Source: Bacillota bacterium
GTDB lineage: Bacteria; Bacillota; Clostridia; Lachnospirales; Lachnospiraceae
Assembly: GCA_023389295.1 (NCBI GenBank)
Contig: JAEWEO010000310.1
Span: forward strand, 6,391-70,390
DNA length: 64,000 nucleotides
Reading direction: 5' to 3'
Of this stretch, positions 26,101 through 35,780 are shown in pieces. Positions within the stretch are counted from its first letter, which is position 1, and the number at the start of each line of letters is the position of its first letter. Position numbers and translations under genes: made by a program. Below the pieces are notes generated by a model. That model saw only the letters and a list, made by a program, of their open reading frames with translations, had not been told where the DNA came from and searched no databases.

Positions 26101-26251
26101 TAACCTTCCCCCCTTTTTTATTTACTTCATTTCTTATAAAACTCAATTATTATTGGCCTTCCTGTGTGACATTACATAATAATACTTTCTACCATAAGTG
26201 TTCCATCTCTAATATATATTCAAACATTTGGTAAAGAACACCGTAAGGGCA

Positions 26252-26608
26252 TCAAGTATTTGTAAATCTACTATGAAATATATCTCCCTGCAAATCAGAA
26301 ATATCATCAAAGGATATTCTTTTATTCACAATCTCTAATATTCTGCTTGTTTCATCAATACGCGCTACCATTCCGGTTACCTTCAAATATTCTCCACTCT
26401 GGAAAAACTCCACGGTAATTATATCCTTTTTCTGAATACACCTTATTTTTCGACCTAATTCTTCCTTCTCTTCTTCCGACAAATCCCGTTTAGGCACAAT
26501 AACTCGTTCCTTTTCTGCCAGCGCATCCCGGAGCCCTTTTAGGGCATCAAAGGGCATGAACTGTTTGGCACGGTTTTGCCTGTCCATTTTCTCCCGACTA
26601 TTCGCCAC
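26252..26608 (-). CDS. YolD-like protein
   Basis: A 118-residue cytosolic protein. The N-terminal signature RQNRAKQFMPFDALKGLRDALAEKE is typical of YolD-like proteins, which accompany Y-family polymerases and are thought to act with them as UmuD analogues. Its start overlaps the end of the polymerase gene by 11 bases, so the two are translationally coupled and share the same SOS-like promoter. Biochemical activity is unproven in the family. Confidence 0.85.
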   Translation of the reverse strand: MANSREKMDRQNRAKQFMPFDALKGLRDALAEKERVIVPKRDLSEEEKEELGRKIRCIQKKDIITVEFFQSGEYLKVTGMVARIDETSRILEIVNKRISFDDISDLQGDIFHSRFTNT

Positions 26609-27863
26609 TTTTATGACCTCCGATCTGCCTGTTACGCTCTATAGTGGTACCTGCCTCCTGTAAATCCATTCCACGTACAAGAGCATTTTTACCAAACTTC
26701 TTTTTAATTTCTAGTGTTGCCTTCTGTAGCTTTCTTTCTCTCTCCAGTTCCATCGGATCCGTAAAAAGACCATACTGTTCATAAGCCTCATCCACAAGAT
26801 GATTACAGGATAGACTTAATCGACGTATCGGTTTATTTTTATCCACAATACGATCATACAGTTCCATCACATGGGGTATGATCTTTCGGTAGGAATTAGT
26901 GGTGACCTGCATGGACGCTGTTCCTGTTGCCGGCTTTACCCCCAGCTCATTGGAATATCCAATCATTAAGGATAAAGAGTCTGTAACCATATCCTTCTCT
27001 GCCATATCAAGACATAGGGAATCTGCCATCTCTTTTACAATCAGCTTGCACTCTTCAAAGCTGTAATCTCTGGAAAGCACCTGCCCACTTGACATGGAAT
27101 TGCTTTTGGGTTTATACGCCTTAATATCTGCCATGGTAGTTGTCTCTCTGCCCCAGGCATGGTCAATCAAAAGCTCTGCATCAATCCCAAACATCCGATA
27201 AAGTAGCTCTTCATCGGCATGTGCAACATCACCCATGGTCATAATGCCTATGCTCGAGAGCCTTTTTGCCGTTCCTTCTCCTATCCTCCAGAAGTCGGTC
27301 AACGGTTGATGTCCCCACAAGGTCTTTTTATATAGCTCTTCATCAAGATATCCGATATTATCTCTTACATGCTTTGCCGTAATATCGAGGGCTATTTTAG
27401 CCAGATACAGATTCGTTCCAATTCCTGCTGTAGCTGGAATTCCTGTGGAGTCCTTAATATCCTCCATAATTTGAATCGCCAGTTCCTTTGCACTTATCTG
27501 ATACATGGGTAGGTAATTGGTTACATCGAGGAAGGCTTCATCAATGGAATAAACATGAATATCCTCTTTTGCAATATATTTCAAATAGATAGCATAAATA
27601 TTAGCTGAATACTCAATGTAAAGTTTCATTCTTGGAGGTGCCATAATATACTTCACTCCCGGTGGTATCTGAAATACCCTGCACCGGTTCTTTATTCCTA
27701 ACGCTTTCATGGATGGGGAAATAGCAAGACAGATTGTTTTCTCGCTTCTCTCCGGATCGGCAACTGCAAGATTAGTAGTCAGCGGATCAAGTCCACGTTC
27801 TATGCACTCCACAGAGGCATAAAATGATTTAAAATCAATACATAAGTAAATCCTCTTTTCCAT
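26598..27863 (-). CDS. Y-family (DinB/UmuC type) translesion DNA polymerase
   Basis: Error-prone lesion bypass polymerase, 421 residues. The start is taken at 27863: AGGAG lies about 10 bases upstream, and an ATG at 27959 would be upstream of the promoter. The palm motifs CIDFKSFYASVECIERGLDP and VYSIDEAFLDVTNY contain the metal-binding acidic residues; a helix-hairpin-helix (FWRIGEGTAKRLSSIGIMTMGDVA) and the little-finger domain follow. It belongs to the UvrX/YqjW-like branch found with YolD proteins. A LexA-like box in its promoter predicts SOS induction. Confidence 0.93.
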   Translation of the reverse strand: MEKRIYLCIDFKSFYASVECIERGLDPLTTNLAVADPERSEKTICLAISPSMKALGIKNRCRVFQIPPGVKYIMAPPRMKLYIEYSANIYAIYLKYIAKEDIHVYSIDEAFLDVTNYLPMYQISAKELAIQIMEDIKDSTGIPATAGIGTNLYLAKIALDITAKHVRDNIGYLDEELYKKTLWGHQPLTDFWRIGEGTAKRLSSIGIMTMGDVAHADEELLYRMFGIDAELLIDHAWGRETTTMADIKAYKPKSNSMSSGQVLSRDYSFEECKLIVKEMADSLCLDMAEKDMVTDSLSLMIGYSNELGVKPATGTASMQVTTNSYRKIIPHVMELYDRIVDKNKPIRRLSLSCNHLVDEAYEQYGLFTDPMELERERKLQKATLEIKKKFGKNALVRGMDLQEAGTTIERNRQIGGHKSGE

Positions 27864-27912
27864 CCACTGCGCACTCCTTCTTTTTTCTTTTATTATAGTC
27901 ACAATTAAACTC

Positions 27913-27941
27913 ATTATATCATGCAAACAAATGTTTGTATA
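27913..27941 (-). promoter_or_regulatory. Promoter with LexA-like SOS box for the polymerase-yolD operon
   Basis: On the minus strand TATACA (27936-27941), 17 bases, TATAAT (27913-27918). Between them lies CAAACAAATGTTTG (27924-27937 on the plus strand), which fits the Gram-positive LexA pattern CGAAC-N4-GTTCG with one G-to-A change in each half. Position between -35 and -10 suits repression. Confidence 0.72.
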
Positions 27942-27991
27942 TGTAAGAATCCCAGTCATAAATACATATTTTTTATGTCAGAGATAGAGCC

Positions 27992-28034
27992 AAAAAAGAA
28001 TCGGAAGTATAAAGTTCTACTTCCGATTCTTTTC
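27992..28034 (-). terminator. Bidirectional terminator hairpin
   Basis: AAAAGAATCGGAAGTA and TACTTCCGATTCTTTT form a 16-bp perfect stem with a loop of about 8 bases and T-runs on both sides. It ends the Gfo/Idh/MocA operon and isolates the polymerase promoter from it. Confidence 0.88.
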
Positions 28035-28054
28035 TAATTTCTATTATGATATTT

Positions 28055-29077
28055 TTAAGACTCTTTCAGTATTATTTTCTTTCCTTCTCTTGAGGAGCGA
28101 TAGATCGCTAATACAATTTCGAGTGTTTTTGTTGCATCTTCGGGTGCAAAGGGAACAGGCTGGTTGTTTAATAGGCAATTATAGTAATCCTTTATTTGAT
28201 CTAAATGGCATTTTCCCCAGTAAGCATGTTCTTCTTTACCACCTTCGGACATATTTTCTATGACAGTCTCTTCTCCACCCTGCTTAATCGTTACTGTTTC
28301 ACCGCTTAATGAAATAGATCCATTTTCAGTACTTATCATAATCTGTATCGGGCTATTGCTAGTGAAATAGTTGCATGCATAAAAGGAATAAACAGCACCG
28401 TTTTCAAATGTAATTGCCGCATCGGCAACATCTTCAACTTCAATCTGGGACAGTACCCTTGTGTCAATATGACCTTTTACGGATTCTACTTCGCAGCCTA
28501 TCAGGTATCGAACCAAGTCAATGCTATGAATTGCCTGGTCAATTACGACACCTCCGCCTTCCTTATCCCAGTAGCCTTTCCAATCACAGTCATAATATGA
28601 GGGTGGACGCCACCAATTAAGACTTGACCACGCTCCCGTTACTTTTCCAAGTCGTCCTTCGAGTAGGAGCTTCTTTGCCTGTACTATCCCGTCAATATAT
28701 CTATTCTGAAAAATAACCCCTAACTTTTTACCGGTTTTTTTTGCAACCTCGCACATTTCATATGCATCTTCCATACTTATGGCAATAGGTTTTTCTGTCA
28801 ATACATTGATGCCTGACTCAAGGCACTGTATCACGTGCTCCTTGTGCAAAAAATGAGGTGTAAGAACATGCATTACATCAAGAGATTTTGCAGTAACGTT
28901 TGTTAGTTTATCCGTAAATACACATCCTGGAAAATAGTTAGCAAACTGCTTAGCCCGCTCAATATCCTTATCCACCGCAACAACGACATCTATTAAATCA
29001 CTCAACTTAGCAAAAGCATCACGATAAACGCTTGAAATTCTACCACATCCTATAATTCCTACTTTAAGCTTCTTCAT
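28055..29077 (-). CDS. Gfo/Idh/MocA family NAD(P)-dependent oxidoreductase
   Basis: A 340-residue dehydrogenase with an N-terminal Rossmann fold (VGIIGCGRISSVYRDAF), the dinucleotide-proximal EKP motif (NVLTEKPIAISME), and the C-terminal alpha/beta domain with GGGVVIDQAIHSIDLVRYLIG, whose Asp/His pair is catalytic in this family. Such enzymes oxidise or isomerise cyclic polyols and sugars; the substrate cannot be read off. It is the last gene of a five-gene operon that begins with a chemoreceptor and encodes two of these dehydrogenases and two TIM-barrel isomerases. Confidence 0.9.
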   Translation of the reverse strand: MKKLKVGIIGCGRISSVYRDAFAKLSDLIDVVVAVDKDIERAKQFANYFPGCVFTDKLTNVTAKSLDVMHVLTPHFLHKEHVIQCLESGINVLTEKPIAISMEDAYEMCEVAKKTGKKLGVIFQNRYIDGIVQAKKLLLEGRLGKVTGAWSSLNWWRPPSYYDCDWKGYWDKEGGGVVIDQAIHSIDLVRYLIGCEVESVKGHIDTRVLSQIEVEDVADAAITFENGAVYSFYACNYFTSNSPIQIMISTENGSISLSGETVTIKQGGEETVIENMSEGGKEEHAYWGKCHLDQIKDYYNCLLNNQPVPFAPEDATKTLEIVLAIYRSSREGKKIILKES

Positions 29078-29171
29078 CGCACTAATCCTTTCTATATGTA
29101 TTTACCGGATATAACCATCAAAACCTTCCGATCAATGTTACTACTTTGGATATTTTATATTGACCTTGTTC

Positions 29172-29966
29172 TTACTCAAAATATTTAGCAATATATTCAT
29201 AAGCCGATTGATAACGATTGATGTCTTCGTCACCCGTCTCATACTCAACGATTGCCCAATCCTCGGGTTCTAATATTTCTTTTAATTTATTCGTTAAGCG
29301 GATATAATCCATATCTCCACTTCCTAAATCAACAAATTCCTTGGTTGCTTTGTCATAATCACGTAAATGTACATAGTGGAAACGTCCGGGATACTGATCC
29401 ATTAAATCCACCGGATCATAACCTGAAGAGTATGCCCAGCCTGTATCAAGTCCAAAATTTAAATCTGGTGCATAGCTTCCAATACTCTTAAAAATCAAAG
29501 CATCATGTTCAAATTCCCAGGAATGATTATGATAATGAACCATGACACCTTGCTCTTTCGCTAGAAGAGCTAGTTCATTCAGTCCTCTTGCAATTAATTC
29601 CACACTACTAGAATCTGATAATCTGCTATCTATCTCAGGATTATCCATTGGCCATTTGTGAAGTCCTGTTAATATAATATTACGGTTTTTCATACCCTTT
29701 ACAAAGTCCACAACTTTCATAAACCCACTAATAGCATCTTCTTTCTTATCCAGTAGATCTGTAAGTAGAACTAGAGCATGCATACCTGACATTGACATAT
29801 CTGTCTCATCTAGTGTTTTACAAAGATATTCTCTTTTATCAACTCCAAAAAATCTTGCTCCGATCTCGGTACCTTGGAACCCAGTTTTTCTAATATCAGT
29901 TAAAAGTCCCTTTGTATCTGTCGAAATTTTATCTTTAAATAATACTGCGTGACAGCCAAGTTTCAC
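29172..29966 (-). CDS. Sugar phosphate isomerase/epimerase (AP endonuclease 2-like TIM barrel)
   Basis: 264 residues of the xylose-isomerase-like TIM barrel family (IolE/IolI/Hps-type). Metal ligands are suggested by VHYHNHSWEFEH, FGLDTGWAYSSG, YVHLRDYD and the C-terminal AIVEYETGDED. Sits between the two dehydrogenase genes, 18 bases after the upstream one. Likely an epimerase, isomerase or dehydratase acting on a keto-sugar made by the neighbouring dehydrogenases, as in inositol catabolism. The exact reaction is unknown. Confidence 0.87.
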   Translation of the reverse strand: MKLGCHAVLFKDKISTDTKGLLTDIRKTGFQGTEIGARFFGVDKREYLCKTLDETDMSMSGMHALVLLTDLLDKKEDAISGFMKVVDFVKGMKNRNIILTGLHKWPMDNPEIDSRLSDSSSVELIARGLNELALLAKEQGVMVHYHNHSWEFEHDALIFKSIGSYAPDLNFGLDTGWAYSSGYDPVDLMDQYPGRFHYVHLRDYDKATKEFVDLGSGDMDYIRLTNKLKEILEPEDWAIVEYETGDEDINRYQSAYEYIAKYFE

Positions 29967-29983
29967 TTTGTTATCCTCCTTTT

Positions 29984-31078
29984 TTAATCTATTTTTACTA
30001 CGTTTCCTGTATTTGCTGATTCTTGTAATGCATCAATTAATTTCTGAATATAGATTCCATGTTCAAAGGTTGAACTACTTTCTCTTTTTCCATTAATCGC
30101 ATCAACAAATTCTTTACCCTGTAAGTAAAAATTGATTAAAAATGGTACTTCAGGCACTTTATCATCTTCCATATACAATTCCTTAGGAACTTCGAGAGTC
30201 TTTGCCTCTGTTTCATAAGCACCGTTAACATCTTTTTTCAAGAAGGTAATTTCAAATGGTTTTTCTCCTCTAAAAATAACTGAGCCGCCGCTTCCATAGA
30301 TATCTAAGGTATGATGTGCACCAATACGGCTAGCTGTAAAGGAAAGTAGGGTTCCCTTCTCAGTCTTAGCATTAAATACAGCAACATCACCATTGGAAAC
30401 TGCTCCATACACTTCTTTTCCAATCACTTGTCTATCATTTACGAAGGTGTTCTCCATACAGCTTACTTCTGTAATTTTACCTGATTTCTCACGAGTAAAC
30501 ATATCTGCCAAGTCAAGCATATGGCTTCCAAAATCAGCGATTGCTCCAGGACCGGACAAATCCTCCTGCATTCTCCATTCAAGCTTCACTTGTGGAGCAG
30601 CAATTCGATTTCCTCCTTGGGATTGTCTGATATAATAGATATCTCCCAAAGTTCCATCATCAATCATTTGCTTGATGTATCTCATTGCCGGAATATTGCG
30701 GTAGCAAAGACCAAGCATACAAACCTTATCCGTTACCTTACTTAATCTTAATCCCTCTTCACATTCTTTCGCATTATTTCCAAAGGGCTTTTCACATAAT
30801 ACATGTTTTCTAGAATTCAGAGCTTTCACAATAAGCTCATTATGAGTAAAGTTCGGGGTACAAATTATAACAGCATCTGAATTTTCTAGTAGATCTTCAT
30901 ATGACTCACATATTTTAGCATCCTCAAGTTCAAACTCTTCTTTATATTTGCCCGCTCTATCCGGTAGAATATCGTAAAGCGCAGTAATCTTTGCGTCTTC
31001 CATAAGCTTAAATGCTTTGATATGTAATTTTGCAATCCCAATGGTATCTCCTGTACCAACAATTCCTATTTTAACCAT
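29984..31078 (-). CDS. Gfo/Idh/MocA family NAD(P)-dependent oxidoreductase (second copy)
   Basis: 364 residues, only distantly like the other copy. The Rossmann motif is GIVGTGDTIGIAKLHIKAF, the EKP motif is HVLCEKPFGNNAKE, and the catalytic region is GPGAIADFGSHMLDLADMF. The C-terminal beta-sheet domain is complete. Having two members of different subtype beside two TIM-barrel isomerases suggests an oxidation, epimerisation and reduction sequence, as found for scyllo-inositol or 3-keto-glycoside routes; this is inference. Confidence 0.9.
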   Translation of the reverse strand: MVKIGIVGTGDTIGIAKLHIKAFKLMEDAKITALYDILPDRAGKYKEEFELEDAKICESYEDLLENSDAVIICTPNFTHNELIVKALNSRKHVLCEKPFGNNAKECEEGLRLSKVTDKVCMLGLCYRNIPAMRYIKQMIDDGTLGDIYYIRQSQGGNRIAAPQVKLEWRMQEDLSGPGAIADFGSHMLDLADMFTREKSGKITEVSCMENTFVNDRQVIGKEVYGAVSNGDVAVFNAKTEKGTLLSFTASRIGAHHTLDIYGSGGSVIFRGEKPFEITFLKKDVNGAYETEAKTLEVPKELYMEDDKVPEVPFLINFYLQGKEFVDAINGKRESSSTFEHGIYIQKLIDALQESANTGNVVKID

Positions 31079-31167
31079 GTTAATAACCCTTCCTTTCTTA
31101 AAACCTGCAAACTATGACCTCAGGTACAATCTCAAATTTTTATGGCGACAATTTATATCACAAAATC

Positions 31168-32040
31168 CTATCCTATAAATTTTTTCAAATGTTGTCTTCC
31201 AAGAATAAGTCCTTCTTTTACAGCATTTAAATCATGTTCGTAATCAGCATCTTCATGCTCGATACTAATCGTATTGGAGTAACCGAATTGCTTCAACTCA
31301 GACAAAAATCTATCCCAGTCAATTTCTCCTCTTCCAGGTATTCTATAATTGAACCATCTAAAATCCGTTAAAAATCCACTTTCCTTTAATAATTCCCTGT
31401 GAATCTGTGTATCTTTAGCATGTACGTGGAAAATACGATCTTTGAATTCTTTTATCGGTTCATAAGGATCAATAAACTGCCAAACCAAATGAGAAGGGTC
31501 ATAAGCAAGTCCAACATATGGACTGTCTATTAACTGAAAGATTTTTCTCCACATAACCGGTGAGATAGCGATGTTACCCATAAGAGGACAATTCTCAAAG
31601 GCAATCTTCACCTTTTTCTCTTCTGCCAGTTTAATAATTGGTTCAAAGACAGCAACGAACTTATCCAGACTTCTCTCAGGTATTTTCCTGATTGCATCAG
31701 CACGGTCGTATACTCCCTCTTCAACACTTTTATCAATACCGGTAGATGTAACTATCTTCTCAATTCCTAATTCACTCGCAAATACAATTCTTTTCTTCAA
31801 TTCCTCGATATGCATCTTTGCTTCGTCTATATCCGTACTAAGATAATTGCGGCAATAGGTAAGTGAACTTATTCCGATTTTTCCTGAATGAATCACTTTT
31901 GAATAATTGTCATAATCCATGGGTAGTGTAGGCCCTACTTCAAGATCTTCAAAGCCGTTTTCACTTGCCCAATCAGCCACTTCAAAAATATCTTTCATTC
32001 CTTCCTTTACTAGGAAGTTCGTAAGTAATCCAATTTTCAT
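31168..32040 (-). CDS. Sugar phosphate isomerase/epimerase (second TIM barrel)
   Basis: 290 residues of the same TIM-barrel superfamily as the gene at 29172. Metal-site motifs are KIAFENCPLMGN, GLAYDPSHLVWQ, RIFHVHAKDTQ and SIEHEDADYEHD, which fit the Glu-Asp-His-Glu ligand set well. The start codon overlaps the stop of the chemoreceptor gene (ATGA), so the two are translationally coupled. Substrate unknown. Confidence 0.9.
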   Translation of the reverse strand: MKIGLLTNFLVKEGMKDIFEVADWASENGFEDLEVGPTLPMDYDNYSKVIHSGKIGISSLTYCRNYLSTDIDEAKMHIEELKKRIVFASELGIEKIVTSTGIDKSVEEGVYDRADAIRKIPERSLDKFVAVFEPIIKLAEEKKVKIAFENCPLMGNIAISPVMWRKIFQLIDSPYVGLAYDPSHLVWQFIDPYEPIKEFKDRIFHVHAKDTQIHRELLKESGFLTDFRWFNYRIPGRGEIDWDRFLSELKQFGYSNTISIEHEDADYEHDLNAVKEGLILGRQHLKKFIG

Positions 32041-34151
32041 TTCTTCTTCTCCTCACTTATATTTACGGATTCATCAATATGAAATATACTTACTGCATCC
32101 ATAAGTAATTCAGAATCCTCTTTTAGCTGCTCTACAATAGCATTTAATGCATTCACCGTTTGCAACTGATTCGTAGCGCTAACATTTAGCTCTTCCGACG
32201 CTGCGGCTGTTTCTTGTGTCGTAGCCGATATACTTTCAATTGATTTAAATGTATCATTTTTTGCCTTTTCAATTCCATTCACATTGTTTACCATATTGTT
32301 CAGATTCTCAGTTAAATCTCCCACATGTCTATTAATATCCTCGAAAACACTAATCGTCTGTGACAATGCAACATCCTGAGAAGATACTATACTTTCGGCA
32401 TGTTTTGCACTTTTTACTGTTAGCTTTGTCTGACCATTAATTTTAGCAATGATTCTGGCAATTTCAGAAGATGCGTTAATTGATTGTTCTGCCAGTTTTC
32501 TAATTTCATATGCTACCACGGAAAATCCGCGTCCAAACTCACCAGCTTTGGCTGCTTCAATTGAGGCATTAAGTGACAGAAGATTTGTCTGGTCCGCAAT
32601 ACCGCTCATGGTTTCTAAGATTACAGAAATTGCTCTTATCTCAATTTCAAGTTTTTCGATATCTTCAATTACCGTTTGTGTGACTTCTTTTGTATCGTTT
32701 GCTTTCAACGAAAGATTATCCACACTACTCATACCATTTTGGACAAGCTCAGATGTATTATTTGCAATTTGTTCGATGTTTTGGGTTCTATCATAAAGAT
32801 CATTAACCCTCTCCACAAGATCATTCATCTGCATCAGGCCGGTTTCTGCATCCTCTGCCTGTTGGATTACTCCGTTTTCAATATCCTGAATAGCCTGCAC
32901 AATACTCTCTGTAGCTGATACTAAAATCGATGAATTATCCGATAGCATAAACGCCGATTGCGATACTGTAACACTACTGCTTTTCATCTGCCTAATTAAT
33001 TTTCCCATACTCTTAATTACATCATTGATACTTTTGCCAAGGGTACGAAACTCATCATTTCTTTTCACTTTCGTTATGGATGATAAATCACCTTTTTCTA
33101 CCTGATGAAGCACAAGGTTTACACCATTCAATGTTTTACCATATCCATTCGCAATGAAACCTCCGAGTACAATTGCAATCAATGCAGCGAATATAATCAT
33201 GCATATTGTAATGTTCTTTAGTTCGTTAGCCTTTGCTAGAATCTCCGTCTTCGGCACAAATGTACATATTGCGTTTCCCGTTTCACCAATTTTTGTATAT
33301 GTAAATAAATACTCTTTACCCTTTAGCTTAACGTAGTCACTAAAATCTGATGCCATACTTTCATTAATTGATTGAAAAAATGGTTGCTCTGACAGATTAA
33401 AATCTACATTCATATGTTCCGTAAAAACTTCTCTTCCATCACTTGTTATTAGTGCCACAAAACTACCCGTTGGCATATCTGTATTGCTAATGATCTCTTG
33501 AATGGATTTCGTTGCTACATTTATCACCAGGCATCCCATCGGTTGATCTATAAAATTATTAATAACGCCTAAGTAGCTTATAGCATAATCATTTTTTTTA
33601 CTTCCAGCCATCTGATCCAAATACGGATGTTCTCCAATCCACGCCCTACCTGAAGTAGATTTTGCAAGAAGCATACCTTCTTCCTGCATAAATTTATTAT
33701 AATCAAAGTCACTAAAGGAAGTTCCATTGCCTGAGAAATGCTCTCCCTTTTGTGTTAAAATATAGATATTGGAAATAAAATCTTGTGATAGTATCTCTTT
33801 TGATACAAGAGATGTAATTTCACTCCATCTGCTGCTTTGTTCTGTCGCGTTATTTTTATAAAAGTCAGAAAAATATTTAATAACCACTTCATTTTCAACT
33901 AATATATCCGCTGTCTTAATCAAAGTTTTTAGGTTATTATCTAAAAGGTCTGCTTTCCCTTGAGTAGAGGAACGTGCTAAAGATTCATAACTATTAATTA
34001 ATCCCTGAGAAGCACTAACATAGGAGATAATACCTAAAGCAATAATTAAGAAAACCGGTACAAAGAATGCTAAAATAAGTTTGTTTCGTATTTTGTTCAT
34101 CCCAAAATAATTTTTTACATTTATAGCTTGAAATTTTCGCATAACCCACAT
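32037..34151 (-). CDS. Methyl-accepting chemotaxis protein (Cache-type sensor)
   Basis: A 704-residue transmembrane chemoreceptor. First membrane segment at about residues 28-50 (LILAFFVPVFLIIALGIISY), a large extracellular double-Cache-like domain (SRWSEITSLV through IGETGNAICTFVP), a second membrane segment at about 312-333 (TICMIIFAALIAIVLGGFIA), HAMP, and a cytoplasmic signalling domain with the hairpin tip EIRKLAEQSINASSEIARII. It is the first gene of the operon and overlaps a sugar isomerase gene by four bases. The sensed compound is therefore probably the sugar or cyclitol degraded by the operon. Confidence 0.93.
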   Translation of the reverse strand: MWVMRKFQAINVKNYFGMNKIRNKLILAFFVPVFLIIALGIISYVSASQGLINSYESLARSSTQGKADLLDNNLKTLIKTADILVENEVVIKYFSDFYKNNATEQSSRWSEITSLVSKEILSQDFISNIYILTQKGEHFSGNGTSFSDFDYNKFMQEEGMLLAKSTSGRAWIGEHPYLDQMAGSKKNDYAISYLGVINNFIDQPMGCLVINVATKSIQEIISNTDMPTGSFVALITSDGREVFTEHMNVDFNLSEQPFFQSINESMASDFSDYVKLKGKEYLFTYTKIGETGNAICTFVPKTEILAKANELKNITICMIIFAALIAIVLGGFIANGYGKTLNGVNLVLHQVEKGDLSSITKVKRNDEFRTLGKSINDVIKSMGKLIRQMKSSSVTVSQSAFMLSDNSSILVSATESIVQAIQDIENGVIQQAEDAETGLMQMNDLVERVNDLYDRTQNIEQIANNTSELVQNGMSSVDNLSLKANDTKEVTQTVIEDIEKLEIEIRAISVILETMSGIADQTNLLSLNASIEAAKAGEFGRGFSVVAYEIRKLAEQSINASSEIARIIAKINGQTKLTVKSAKHAESIVSSQDVALSQTISVFEDINRHVGDLTENLNNMVNNVNGIEKAKNDTFKSIESISATTQETAAASEELNVSATNQLQTVNALNAIVEQLKEDSELLMDAVSIFHIDESVNISEEKKK

Positions 34152-34550
34152 AATTCTCCATCTTCTTATAATTTAGAAACAAATCTAAAATTCATCCCCA
34201 AATTTATACCTATCATAGATCACATTGCATTTTCTATATGATACATGCCAATTACTCTATTCATGTATTACTCTTCGATATTACATATTACTACGCAATT
34301 TAACATTTTGAATGATATTCGCATGGGTTATAAATTCACTTCTGTATATTAGTTATCATAACCTCGTATACAGAAGTGTTTTGGTAGAATAGTAGATTAG
34401 AGTATATCTATTTATTTGGAACATAATGAGTAGATCAGTTTTTTCATAAGCTTAATAAAGATTTGAGATTACTTCATCTTTAGTTTTTTATTTAATTTGT
34501 GTTTCTGTTATTTGGTTAATTCAATTGATATTAATTCGTCCTTATTTAAT
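34152..34550. other. Intergenic region with a perfect inverted repeat
   Basis: The 399 bases between the chemoreceptor operon and the kinase gene contain a 12-bp perfect inverted repeat, CACTTCTGTATA (34337-34348) and TATACAGAAGTG (34367-34378), with an 18-base loop. On the minus strand the following U-run is poor, so it is either a weak terminator for the kinase operon or a regulatory site for the chemoreceptor operon. Nothing else is identified; the 34440-34550 part is very AT-rich. Confidence 0.5.
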
Positions 34551-35678
34551 TTAGCTAAAGGTTCCTTTAATTCTCTTTATCTCAGAGAGAAGTTCTTCCC
34601 TATTTGGCGTATGGCTATTGCTTATATAGAACCTTGTTGCAGCATTTGCAATGGCTAATCTTTCTCTTGCATTAAGATTGCCAAGGCAGGACGCGATGTA
34701 TCCACCATTAAAAGTGTCACCCGCTCCGGTCGTAATAACCGGTGCTTCACAATAATCTTGTTCTAGCATTTCTATCCCCTCTGATATTGACGAGATTACC
34801 GCATAGTTAGGAGTATGTATGATAAGTTCTCCAAGACCTATCGTTCTTCTGATGTAATCTGTTGATTGTGCCACTTCTTCCATATTATCGATAAATTCTC
34901 TATCATAATAGGAAAATAATATAGCTGCTTCATGTTCATTCAAGCTAAGGCTAACCGGGATTTTATTGTTCATCCTCTCTAACACTTTAAAGGTAGCGAA
35001 AATCGCCTCTTTGCTTCGTTTCTTTATGTTAGCAAAATCAAAGAATAATCTTTTAGGCCCTTTTGTATGGAAATAGTTCTCACTCATCTTGCTAATAAAG
35101 TCATCAAAAGTGGGCATATTCGACCAATATCCGAGTGATACAATATCGGCATCACATAATATCTTAGCTAGTTCGTCATGACCTATAGCATTCACAAAAT
35201 CATCCCAAGTAAAGTTTAATAACTCGTCCAGATTCGGCATCATTATTTTTCCGTCAGTAAATTCAAGAATCGTACTAACAACCGGGTCTCCAATGGATAT
35301 TAGTGTACATTTTTCCTTTAAATCATTAAAAATCTTATCAATTCCTTCACTTCCATACATTCCCACTAAGGTAGTTGATAAATCTAAATTTCCTACCGCT
35401 TTTCCGGTGTTGGCAGTAAATCCTCCATAGCTTCGTCTTTTTTTAATTAATTCATTTGCCATACCGCCTTCTTTGCGGTTGACAATAAGCTCACCAAACT
35501 TTTGCATTTTATCGATTAGTATGTAGTTATTATCGGTGGTTCTTGTTTCAACTACTTTCCATACCTGATCGATAAAACCATCAATTCCAAGGACAACTTT
35601 TCCATTAAGATTTTGAATATAATTCTCTAAGACTCCCAATTCGGTTGTTGCCCAATTATTACCTTGCATCAATTTCAC
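34551..35678 (-). CDS. PfkB/ribokinase family sugar kinase
   Basis: About 375 residues. The start is taken at a GTG (35678) with AGGA 8 bases upstream; an ATG nine bases later is also possible, while the longest frame begins at a TTG without ribosome site. Family features: GIDGFIDQVW near the N terminus, GGFTANTGKAVGNLDL, and the C-terminal nucleotide/catalytic motif TTGAGDTFNGGYIASCL with the catalytic Asp. It is longer than typical (about 310), with an acidic insert in the middle. Last gene of the sulfatase-aldolase operon, so it probably phosphorylates the ketose (or ketose phosphate) then cleaved by the aldolase. Confidence 0.85.
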   Translation of the reverse strand: MKLMQGNNWATTELGVLENYIQNLNGKVVLGIDGFIDQVWKVVETRTTDNNYILIDKMQKFGELIVNRKEGGMANELIKKRRSYGGFTANTGKAVGNLDLSTTLVGMYGSEGIDKIFNDLKEKCTLISIGDPVVSTILEFTDGKIMMPNLDELLNFTWDDFVNAIGHDELAKILCDADIVSLGYWSNMPTFDDFISKMSENYFHTKGPKRLFFDFANIKKRSKEAIFATFKVLERMNNKIPVSLSLNEHEAAILFSYYDREFIDNMEEVAQSTDYIRRTIGLGELIIHTPNYAVISSISEGIEMLEQDYCEAPVITTGAGDTFNGGYIASCLGNLNARERLAIANAATRFYISNSHTPNREELLSEIKRIKGTFS

Positions 35679-35780
35679 CAATCCTATCCTATGATTTATC
35701 CATCTATATTTCAAAAAAGATTTATCTATATCAGAAGCCTAAAACATCTAATTGCTTCGACTGCAGTCCACTTAAATCTC

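Noticed and set aside
35454..35470. TTTTAATTAATTC resembling the regulon operator
   Set aside because: It lies inside the kinase coding sequence, has no promoter beside it and departs from the core after TTAATTAATT.
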